Positions 25,501-37,500 of a stretch of DNA of 60,000 nt are shown here, one piece after another. Within the stretch, counting starts at the first letter, position 1. Each line of letters starts with the position of its first letter. The DNA comes from Diphasiastrum complanatum (Eukaryota > Streptophyta > Lycopodiopsida > Lycopodiales > Lycopodiaceae). Below the pieces are notes generated by a model that worked only from the letters and a program-made list of their open reading frames with translations, did not search any database and was not told the DNA's origin. Both the position numbers and the translations under genes were made by a program. The DNA is taken from NCBI GenBank assembly GCA_029204225.1, contig CM055101.1, positions 44,456,180-44,516,179 of the forward strand, written 5' to 3'.

Positions 25501-28500
25501 GACCCCTTGGGACACTGTCTGACTGTGTGTCCCTTGCCCATACACACAAAGCACAAACGTTCTTGTTTGGCTTTCTCAAAATCATCTGGTTTTAAGGGCT
25601 GTATGAGTGAAGGGCTTTTCTGAGGAGCTTCACCTTTAAATTTATCTTCTTTCTTTCTTTTTAAAAATTTCTTTTTAAATTGAAAGTCTTTATGAGAAGG
25701 CTGCTCAGAAAGTGGCTGTTGTCTCGCCCTCTTCCTACCCACTGAATCATCATAGATTTGAGCATATCTGAGAGCTTGCTCAAGGATAGTAGGCGAGTTT
25801 CTTTGGACCTCTACTTTATATTCATCTTTGAGGCCACAGACAAATCCCCCGATTTTCTGATAGTCATCCATATTTTTAATCTTTAAAATTGCTTCTCGAT
25901 ACTGCGAGATATATTGGATGAGGGACTTGTCCATTACTGTTCTTTCCCAGGCTTTCCAGGCTCTATCAAGTTCATTCTCTGGTAGAAATTCTCTTAGGAA
26001 AGCTTCTTCAAAAGCTTTCCATGACTGGGGAGTTTGCCCAGTCTCCTGGAGATTTAACCACTACTTATAGGCCATAGGCCCTAAGGAAAGACTGGCCTCA
26101 ATAGCTTGCAAATGGTCAGGGGTCTGTTTAAGAGCATGAATGTTCTTCAATTTGCTGAGGAAGGTTTGTAGAATGTCTGCATTTCTATCCTTCTCTTCCC
26201 CAATAAAAGTAGGAGGCTTTAAATCTTTAAAGACACTGGGATGAGACCGCAAAGTCTCACCTGAAACTGATGGAAGTGGAGAAGGGGACAACTGAGAAGT
26301 GGAGGGAAGGGTTCCTTTCGCGGAACTCAAAATCAAGTTTTTGAGTTCAGCGAACGAGTCGTCCACACTGGACTTGAAATTGGCTAATGCCAACTTCAGT
26401 TCATCCACTTCTGTTACCAATTGGAGGAACTGCTCCTTGGTAACCAGTTCGTCGAGTTCTTCGGCGAACTGTTCCTGTTCTTCTACTTCCATGGGTTCCT
26501 TCCCTTTTCTGTAAGCCAAGGCTTCTGTTTCAAGTTTGTCGAAGCCTCTCTCCGGGGGTTGATCAGCTCCCTGAGGAGTGGTCATCTTCGGAACTGAAAG
26601 AGAGCTACCTTAACTTCTGAAGGAAAAAAAAAAAGTCTAAACGACTAATTTACAACTGTACAAGGAGGGAAAGAAAACTTAGCTCTTTCTGAGAACTGTA
26701 CTTCCACAGAGAGAATCAAGAAAAGCCCTTTCAACTCTTCTTCAGCTGCTTCCAGACCTGTGATTCTGAAATTTTTTTGCTATCCCCCCTCGCTGATCTG
26801 ACAGCTCCAGTATTGGTACCAAAAAACCAGATTCAAAGCCCAAATCCACTTGCAAATCCTGGAATTGGTGATGGTACCCTGCTCGATGATCTGTGGCAGC
26901 CCTGAAATTTCCCAAAAGTCGAGTAAAATCTAGAAAGGGTGCAAGAAAAATCCGGAACAAACTAGTTCCTACCCTCGCTGGCTGGGAAGCAACCTAACTA
27001 GCCCAATTTCTTCTGATTTGGGGCCCAAAAAAGTGTTCCAAATTCTGATTTTTCCTCAGCTCTGGGAGCGCTGAACCTATGCCAACCTTTCTGCTCTGGA
27101 AACGTTGAGAACTTGCTAGAATTTGACTCGAAAATCAGGATTGAAGCCTGATCTAGCAGCGCTGGACCTGCACCTCTATTTTGCCTCAAATCCTTGGTAG
27201 AAAACAGAAGTTTTCACCACGCTTTTCTGAGTATCCTCCTGATTTTCCAGGGCTGACCCTGCTTTGTAGATTTCCGAAAACTTGAAGAAGTTCTGAGCAA
27301 TCTAGCTACTTTCTCCACTGCTGAAAACTAACTTCCCTAGGATGGAGATGGCTCTGATACCAGTGTAATAGATCCTAACACCACAGTAGGGCAAACGCTA
27401 ACTGATTCACCCAACCTTGCCTACTCCCTGGTATAGAGTAAGCCCCTCCTAGCCCAGTGTGAGGACTGGTAGCATGCTACTGCCAAGTGTCGGCCACGTG
27501 GCACTGACGTGGCCAACTGCACGTTGGGACCCAACTGGGGGCCCTATCCTGCTGACAGGGTCCCTAGGCTGTGTTAGGCCCGCCATGGCTATGGACCGTG
27601 CTGGGGCACACTACTCACACTGTCTTGCCCTGTTGGTCATGTACGCTGGACACAACCCTGACTGTGGTATCTGACCTATCTGTGTTCTCTAGGGTTCGGC
27701 ACTGGTTACGAGCTCGTAACAGAATCCCACTAGCTTAAAAGTCTGAAAGGCTAAAAAATCTAATCTGGAAAGCCTTGAAGATTGTAAACAAGATATCCAG
27801 CCTAACATTATAAAAGAGAAGGTATTATTCCATGTGTAAGGCAAATGAAGAATCACATTATAGTGTTATCTCGTTCTACGATCAATACATAAACCATTAT
27901 ATCTTTTTGTGATTTGCTCTTTTTTGCTTAAGTTTGTTTCGGAATGAGAATATGCGTTTGAATTTTAACTTTTCTCTTTCAGCAATCATAAGTCTCATAA
28001 AGGTGAATGTTTGATCAGAGGGGTTGGAGATGTAGGGCAAAGTTGGCAGTGAGAGGTACATCACATAATCCATCCATTGGACTTTTTGAAGAAGAGACTC
28101 ATGAAGTGGTTGATATTCCTTCTTGCCAAGGTGTGTATATGTTACTATTAATATATATTCTTGTTTTTGACTTGGAAAGAAATATAATGAACAAATCCTG
28201 TATGTTTTCTTTTGTTTCTTATGTATATCTTATAATAATCATCTTTTTCACCTTAGAGTGGATAGTTCAAAGAATAAATGTGTCTTCCCCTTCTACTTCT
28301 ATGCCCGTTGCAATTCCTATCTCTCCATCAAATCCTATTACCAACAATGAAACTACTGTAGCTATTCCCTTGACTCCAAACACTCCAGACACTCCAGAAG
28401 CACCTGCTTCTCTCCCCACATATACCTTAGTCCGTCTTCTTTGTGAAGATCAACTCCGTCTATTTGAATACCTAACAATCATAGAGAGAAACTTGCTTCC

Positions 28501-31500
28501 CATGATTCTCTACTTCTCGTTGTGCAATTGCACCTTCAGAAGCTAGACACTTCCATTGAGGCACTCAAGAAGGAAGTTGCAGTTATCAAAAGTGAAAATT
28601 CTTCCCAAATCGCTACTTCAAAAAAGATTCAGCAGCTCTAAAATCAGGTGGAACAGCACCATACGGCTGTCCAATCATGGGCAGATGTACTTAAAGGTTC
28701 ATCTACAACTATCTCTCCACTTTTGCCATCACCTTCGTTTATCTCAGCCACGTTCAACGAGGGCCGTCTGCGAGAACACAAAGCTCTCAATGTCCGTGTT
28801 AGAGGTATCCCGAACTCCCAAAATGCTGTTGAAAAAGCTGAAAAGTTTTTGGAAGGAAATCTTCAGCACCATAGCAAAGGTATGGAAACTGCCTGGCGAC
28901 CTAAGGAGGACCCAGATACTCTTGTCATCCGCTTCACGTCAGTGTCTCACCGGCGCGAAAGCAAGACAAGAAGCTCTATCAACTGGCAAACGACTTATCT
29001 ATCGTGACAACATTATCAGATTTGTGGATCGTAAGCCTACAGTTAATGAGACTCTTAATTCTGAGATAGAGTTTGAATTAGAGAAATGAAGAGATGTCCA
29101 GTTGAGCATGTAAATGGTAGACGTACCATATAATCCTAGTTATATCACTCTCTTCCTAGTTAGTTTGGTTTTAGTTAGTTTGTTTTTGACGGCACTGATC
29201 CATCTTGTTTCCATCTTATCTAATGTACTTGCTCGTCTTATACGCCTTTCGGCATGGAAAAGACGTTAATAAAGCTTTCTTTCTCTCTTCCATTTTACTA
29301 GATTTTACACCACTCTCACCCCTTCGTTCGCCAATACCTTCACTTCTCTCTCTCTCTCTCTCTCTCTCGCCTAGCGCCTATCTACTGCTGATCGCGATCC
29401 TCCGTTAAGTCTTCTAGCGCCGGCTGAGATCCAGTAGGGATCTCAGCGATGGGCTAGCTCCATCATCACAGCTCCAACGGCCCATCAGTCTCCATCGCTC
29501 ACTCTCAGAGGCAAGACATCTCGCCGATGCTGCTGATCGCTTTGCTGACTTGTATGGACGCGTCCTTCTGATTTGCAACGGTTTTGCAATCTGCTCAGCC
29601 TTGCCTACAGGAGTCTACTCACCTGCAGCCTACAGAACGCACCTGCAGCCTACGGATCTGCCCAGACCTGCCTACGAATCCTGCAAAGAACGTAAGTGGT
29701 CATCAACGCTATTTGATAATGCCTCGCCAAAAGGGGACTCGTTCCCTTCCTTCTGTTGCCAATGATGCCTCAACATCTGAGTCACGAGCCGTACCTTTGC
29801 CTATTGCAATCCCTGTTTCCATCATTGCCTCAGCCTCACAACCAGATCCAACTTTTCCTTCTACTTCTAGGCCCGTTGCAATTCCTATCTCTCCATCGAA
29901 CCCTATTCCTAACAATGAAACTACTGTAGCTATTCTCCTGACTCCAGACACCCCAGAAACGCCTGCTTCTCTCCCCACATATACCTTAGTCCGTCTTCTT
30001 CGTGAGGATCAACTCCGGCTATTTGAATATCTTAACAATCACAGAGAGAAACTTGCTTCCCATGATTCTCTACTTCTCGTTGTGCAATCGCACCTTCAGA
30101 AGCTAGACACTTCCATTGAAGCACTCAAGAAGGAAGTTACAATTATCAAAAGTGAAACTTCTTTCCAAATCGCTACTTCAGAAAAGATTCAGCAGCTCGA
30201 AAATCAGGTGGAACAGCACCATACGACTGTCCAATCATGGGCAGATGTACTTAAAGGTTCATCCACGACTATCTCTTCACCTTCGCCATCCGGTTTTATC
30301 AATTCATTCATTGCAGTAGTATGCTGCGGCCTACTATAGGAATAAATGCGTTGGATCATCGCTAATGCCATAGCGCTTGAGGTTTTTTTTGATATCACAC
30401 CTGCCTACACTTCATGCGGCTCCATTTAAGGAGGGTGTTGGAATGTAAATGGAATCGCTTACATTACCATAGGTTACTTTGACCCAAAAGGTCGAGAGTT
30501 GTGTAAGCATGGTCATTTATTATATTAGGCCTACTAAACTTAGAGTTAGCTAAGTTAGTATGAAATTAACTTGGTAGGGACTCATGGGTCCACTAGGCCT
30601 AATTGTGACATTAAGTACCCCAACTTGACATATTGGAGGTACCTTATTCTTTCTATGTAACTTATAGAAAGTTGGATAGTCAATAGTCAAGTAGTTGGAA
30701 AGCCAATAGTCAAGTAGTTGGATAGCCAATAGTCATGAAGTTATATATGTGTGCATCCCATTTGTATAAGACACTTTTGTAAGCAATACTGACTATTCTC
30801 CTTGGCTGTCCACGAGTTTCTACAAGAGGATTTCTAGCCATCTCTCTCTTTCTTTTGAGAATGCTTTGTGTGATTGAATAGTTAAGATTCTGAATCCTTT
30901 GGCTTCTATTTCCTACATGGTATCAGAGCCTTTAGGTGATCATATTGCTTGCAGGAGGGCGCCCAATAGGAAGCTATCTTCTTCCCCTTTTGGTTGTAGA
31001 AAATCATCAAGCTGCTGATTTTTGCAGGAGAAGAATCTGTTCATCTTCTTATAGCTTTTTTGTAGGAAATTGCAGGGCACCTTCACCTATTTGAGAGCTA
31101 GCAGTAGGGTGCCCATGCTTAAACCAATTGCATGTGATCTTGACTCAATTACATGCTAAAAATTTCAGATTTACTTCTTAAATGAAGATACATGTGTTTT
31201 GGACACATTTCTTGCTGAAATTTCCCTGTTGGTGAGCTTGGAGTAGGGCGCTACCATCAACTCTATATGCACATAGTGTGCACTCTTTTCAGCCACAAAT
31301 TTCTGGTTTTGGTTTTGGCTTCATTCGAAGTCTACCTATTTGTGAGCATTCTGTTTTTTTGTGTAGAAATCAGCCACCTATTTCATTACTTGTTGAGCAA
31401 ATTGCATGTGGAGTATTGCAATCTATTGTGCTCATAATTTAGCTTTGAGGTTGCTGCCCTTTGAGTATATTTTGTCTTGGAAAGTCTATTTCCTATCTAC

Positions 31501-34500
31501 TACAAGCTGATTTTTCTGTTATGGGTAAAGAATCGGAGTCTATTGGTTCTTTATTTAATGAAGATAGGCTGGATGGCACAAACTATTCTTTGTGGTGCTA
31601 CATGATAAAGAACCTTCTAATGGCTAAAGGTTTGTGGGAAGTAGTTAATGGTGACGAAGAGAGGCCGCTTACCTTGGCACCTATTACACCATCTAGAACA
31701 ACTACTTCTTCATCTACGGAGGTGTCTTCTGATGAGCAAAAGAAGTGGGATCGACGAGATGCACAAGCACATTCCGTCATTGCATTATCAGTGAAGAGAT
31801 CTATCCTTCCTCGTATTAGATCATGCAAGACGCCCAACGCCCTACTACCTCATCATTTTCGACACTTTTCGTCACCGATTTGCTGTCCATTTTTTATATT
31901 GATTGGAGGCTGTCCAGCGCCCTACTACCGTCTCATTTTCAGCGGTTCTCCGTTTTGGCTATTGATTGGAGGCTGATCGGCGCCTTACTTCAGCACCCTT
32001 TCTAGCCTATTTTTTCAGCATATTGTGGATCTTGGTAGTTGCTGCCCAGCCCCCTATTATCTCACCATTCTCGACGGATTTTTCCATCGACTTGCTGCTC
32101 ATTTTGCTGATTATTTGTCGGCTGTCTAGCGCCCTCTTTCAACACTTTTTAAGTGCTTGGGAGACTCTTGCAAAGATGTTTCAAGTAAAGAATGTGGCAA
32201 AAGTGGTATATCTTTGAAATCAACTTTCTATCTTGAAGATGCAAGAAGGTGATTTGCTTACAAACCACTTGACGAAGATCAAGGATCTTCGAGAGGAGCT
32301 TCTTAGTATTGATGAGGTGATTGAGAACTCACAATTTGTATCTATTACTCTCAACTCTCTTCCTAATTCTTACCTTCCATTTGTGTCATCATTGAGCATT
32401 TCTCTTAGGGGACAACAAATCTCCTTTGACGAACTTGTTGGCTTACTTCTTCAAGAAGAGCAAACAAGGATCATTTTTGGTGAACAAGAAGATCAAGCTT
32501 TCTTTGCAAAAGGCAAAGGCAAAGGCAAGTGGAAAGGGAAGCCTTCTTTCAAAACTTCCAAAGATGATCAAAATCTAAGGAAGCTCAAGATCAAGGCTCC
32601 AAGAAGAAGGGTAAGTGCCACTATTTTTAATGATACAAGTACCGCATCATTACTTTGGAACAACAATTTGGAAAGGAGGATAATCTTTTCAATAATGATT
32701 ATGCTTTTGTCACTAATAATCTCATCTCACCTAAAGACGAGATTTTTGCCACTTCAAATCTTGCTGGTTTTTCAGCAGAAAACAGCTCATCTTCAGTTTC
32801 GGGAACATTACGTGGTGGATTGTTCCTTATGGATACCTATGAGCGAAGAGCTTCATCATCTTTTTGTCTTGTTGCATCAAGTTCACATTCTTTGGAGTTG
32901 GCTGAATTATGGCATGCTAGGTTTGGACATCTCAACTTTGCTAGCTTGAAGATCTTGAAGAGATTCAACATGGTTGAAGACATTCCTAATATTGAGCATC
33001 CCGAAGGACATGTATGCGAAGGATGCATACTTGGAAAATTTCAAAGGCAAGCTTTTCCAATTGATGGAACTATTAGAGTTGATGGCAAATCTGATTTGGT
33101 TCATAGTGATGTATGTGGTCCAATGAGGACCGAATCCATTGGAAGGTGTAAGTACTTTGTCACTTTTATTGATGACCTTTCAAGATTTACATGGATTTAT
33201 CCTATGAAGGCAAAATCTGAAGTTTTTTAACGCTTTAAGGATTTTCTTGCAATGATAGAAAACCAGTTTGGGCACTCTTTGAAGATCTTACGTACCGACC
33301 GAGGAGGGGAATATATAAAGAATACGTTCGGTACTTATCTTCAAAGCAAAGGTATCCATCATCAAATGACAACCCCTTACACACCTCAACAAAATGGTGT
33401 TGCCGAAAGAAAGAATCGCACTATTATGGAGATGGCTCGATGCATGCTCAAGGCAAAGGGCCTAAGTTACGAATAAAGCCACAGCTGATCTAAAGCTAAG
33501 CTATGAAAGCATCACATAAGCAAGACTTAAGCTATGAAAGCAGCACATAAGCAAGACTTAACCCTAGAAAGCAGGAAAGAGAGAGATTAAGGAGACTAAA
33601 GAGAGAGATCAATATCATCAGTTGAATAACAAATGACACAGTTTCCCTACTTATAGCCATGAGGAAGCCCTAAAAGGAAGCTTCCGGTGGCTGGGGCCCA
33701 ACTGGGAGGGAAAATAGTGCGCCCTCCAAGAAGGCCCCCACTCTCCAGTAATATGTCCAAATGGCCTAATAATGAATAATAAGGCCAAAGGCCAACCATA
33801 TAGTCTAAGTGTCACTAATGAATAAAAAAGGGCCCAAGGCCTGCTTATGCATAAAGTAAAGTAAATGTAAATGGACGCGGCGAATGTAATGAGCCGAGTC
33901 CATAACTCTCCCTGGCACAAAAGAAAAAGACCCAACTGCCGAAAAGAAACTGGATCAAGTAGCAGCAAGCCCTGGTGCATCAACAACTAGAGCAACATCT
34001 GATGTAGAGGAATCAACAAGTGCAGCAAGATCACGAGCCTGATCCGCAAGTGATGGTGTATGAAAGAAGACATCAATAGGCTCCCATGTGGCCTCCTCAA
34101 TAGGACGGCCATCCCACTGGACCAAAAACTGAATTTGCCGGCGGCGTCGACTATGGTATAGACGAACCTGTAATATAGCAACAGGTAAAGATGGAAATAA
34201 CTCTGGAGCAGTAGGAAACTCAGCATCACAAGGAGCGTCATCCTCAATAGCAGCACGTAATAAACTGACATGGAATACATCACAGGCGCGTGTGGAATCA
34301 GGAAGCTATAAGTGATATGTAACTGGACTAAGAACCTCCAAAATGCGATAAGGCCCATAATAACGTGGTGCAAGCTTCTCAGTAGAAGCATGGCCCTGGA
34401 CAAAATGATGACGTGCAAACCGTAGGCGTAGATAAACCATATCTCCAAGTTGAAACTCAACATGGCGGCGGTGACGATCAACTGAGATCTGATAACGCTG

Positions 34501-37500
34501 CTGAACATGCTATAAATGAGAAGTGGCCCGAGTAATAAGCTCTCGAGCACCAAGGTATCCAAAAAGCCCGAGAAGGTAGAACAATCCATCATAGGATACA
34601 CCAAAAACGGATGGAGAATCGGATGACCCATCGGAACTGGCCGCAAGTGTAATCCCAAAGTACACACCAGGCGCACAAGTGAGGAATAGAAGAAATGCAC
34701 TGGAACGAGGAACATGATCCGCAACATCAGTAGCAAGCATCGGAGCAATATCCACGTGTAGCTAGGAATGAGTATCAAAGCACATATGAGCAACACTGAA
34801 GTATATGGCGGCAACATCCCCAAAAACTATCCAAGAGAGGAGAAGGAATTCTCTCAAGGTACCCTGATGGTCTCGGAACACCAGAACAAAGTGGCAACTC
34901 AGCATCGGAGACCAAGCGATATGGAGCAACCTGAAATGACAGGGAACCTGAAGATCACCCAAACAAACAGTAGCTGGAACGGAGGCAATAACCCAAGCCA
35001 ACAGGACATGCCAAGCCTGACAATGAGCAACAATCCAAGGAACAGATAGAGAGCGACATGCATAATCATAGAGATATCCGCACCATAGGCGATTAGTAAT
35101 ATGGAAAAACCAGCACCAATCAACAGGTCCTAATGAAAACCAAGCTATATGTAATAACCAGGAATGCCATATATCCATAGCATCGGCATGGACTGCAACA
35201 AACCTATATGTAGAAACACCAGGAGACGGAAGGATGTCCGTGTACTCATCTAGAAAGATCCCATCATATAAATACCCTAGATAAGTAATAGTGACCATCT
35301 GGCAAATATCCTCAGATGAAAAATGTGTAACAGTAAGGGCCAAAGGCGCATAAATCATATCAGAAACCGTAGAAATATCATGAGGCAGATCACAAACCTC
35401 AAGCAGAGATCCATGGAGTAAAGCGAAAGAAGATACAACCTGATCACCAATAGCGAGGGAACCATCAAACGTGGACCCATGAAGAACCCCATAGAAATCA
35501 ACAGGAACGGCCATAACAGACTCAAGAGATGGAGATATAGAGACCAATGGAGAAGATACTGCACCAACCACCGAACCAGGAGGGCAATCTGAAGTATGCG
35601 CAAAAGCAATAGTAGAAATACCGCCAAGGTATACGGCCTCAATATCAATGAAACCAGGAATGACCACTGAATACGATATTTGTGAATCAAGGCATATAGG
35701 TGCAAGGCACGCAGTAACAACCTGTAAATCCGAAGCAGCATCAACCTGAGGAAGAGGACCCACGGATGGTGAAAGTGAAGTAGCAACTGATGTACTCTGA
35801 ATGGAAAGAAGAGCTGCATCGCAAGCCTTTGGCAGGCTACGCATAAACTGCTTCTCGATAACCAACTGGAAGTCTCCTTGAGAATCAATGCCAACAAGTG
35901 AGTGTGTAACTGCATCAAGTACAAATGTCAATGTCTGCTGTGTCAAGTCCAGTGTAACGGCTCCAAGAGATGCAAACCAATCAGCACCAAGGATAAGATC
36001 ATAACGCTCCATAGGAATAATGTAAAGATCTGCCTGTCCAGAAAAATCTCCAATGCGGTATGGTAAACGCTGAAACATCTGAGAACTAGGAAAATAATGG
36101 GAACTGGCAACCTCAACTGTGAGAGGCTGTGAAGCAGGAATAGGTGAAGCACGTATCCGACGAGTGATATAACTGCTAATAAAAGAATGAGTGCTGCCAG
36201 TATCAACTAAAGCAATATACTCACGACCTGTAATATGTACACGTAACCGAATGGAGCGAGGACCAGGACGCCTTGTCCAAGTAGCATAGGCAAGCTGAGC
36301 ATGGCAAGTAGCAGGAAGTAAATTAGTGGAAGGCTGAGAGGATAGGTCAGGCTCATCAGAAATATGAATGTAGATATCGGAATCATCTGGAGTAGTGCCC
36401 TCATGGTAAAAAACAGCAGTAGTAGTAGGGAGAGGCTGACGGCAATCACGGGCAAAATGGTGAGGACTCTTACAACGAAAGCGAAGACGCTGCTGCTGAA
36501 GGTCAGCGAACTCTGCAGACGTGTAACGTCGGTCAAAAGCAGGTCGAGGAGTCGGAGGTCGAGGAGACGAAGGGACAATGGAGAGAGCTGGAACAGAAGG
36601 GGCAGGTGTAGGGGTGGACGCAGCGGGAAAAGATGAAGCAGAAGGATGGGGTCGGGAGAAGCGGGAAGGAAGAGTGTCAGAGTACTTATGCTGTAAAGTA
36701 CTGGCAAGAGACATCGCCTCAACAAGTGTGGGAAGACGGAAGGAAGAAACATCATAACGTAAAGCATCACGAAGCCCAGCAATGTAACGAGAAATAAGCT
36801 CAGTGGGCTGTAGATCTATGAAAAGATAAGAAAGCTCCATAAACTGATCTGTATAAGAAGCAAGATCACTGGTTTGAGTGAGACTACGGAATGTATCACG
36901 TTGGCGGTCGAGCCAATGAGGGTCAATCATAGCATGACGGAGGTCACGTCGAAAAGTATGCCATAAATGGAGCCCTTCCCGATCAGGATCAGCTCTATAA
37001 ACTCGCCACCACAGCTCTATAAACTCGCCACCACGTGGCGGCGCGTCCATCTAAATGTAAAGCAGCCAATTGGATCTTCTGAGGATCAGTCTTAGGGTAG
37101 ATCTGAAAATATGTGTCAAGCTTAGCAAACCAATTCTCTAATAAGTTCCCGTCAGAGGAACCGGAATAGGTAGCAAGTTGTACCCTATCACGAAAGTCTC
37201 GAGCAAAGTGTGGCTCAGGAAGTGGGGGACGTGAAAAGAAACCAGGAGATGGGTTAGTTGGAATGATCGGTCCACCACCAGGCTGACTAGCAGAGGAAGA
37301 TGGAAATCCAAACGGAGGGGGAGTCCTAAATGAAGGAAAAACAGGAGCTTTACCAGGACCATGAGGCTGTAAAGAATCAATCTGTGACTGCATAGTAGCG
37401 AAGCCGGTCATAATGGTATTGAAGCGAAGAACGAGGCCAGAAAGGGTCTCATCCATGCGACGAAACTGATCGGATAAGGTTTCCTGAGTAGTCTCACTCG

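Larger units (their letters stand above)
21432..27721 (-). mobile_element. Ty3/gypsy chromovirus F, full length, with perfect 5-bp target duplication
   Basis: The element is 6290 bp with two 358-bp LTRs and GAATC on both sides (21427-21431 and 27722-27726). On the minus strand: 5' LTR, PBS CTGGTATCAGAGC (27363-27351), leader, gag, protease, RT, RNase H, integrase, chromodomain, 3' LTR. LTRs differ at about 7 of 358 positions (2%), so it is relatively recent. It sits antisense in intron 2 and ends only 297 bp upstream of exon 3. A few stops and frameshifts inactivate it. Confidence 0.93.

Noticed and set aside
33987-34823. 278-codon minus-strand frame with many hydrophobic residues
   Set aside because: It is the wrong frame across B's integrase C-terminus and chromodomain, which read clearly in the neighbouring frame.
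36207-36782. Leu-rich minus-strand frame in element B
   Set aside because: Out-of-frame shadow of B's gag zinc-knuckle region.
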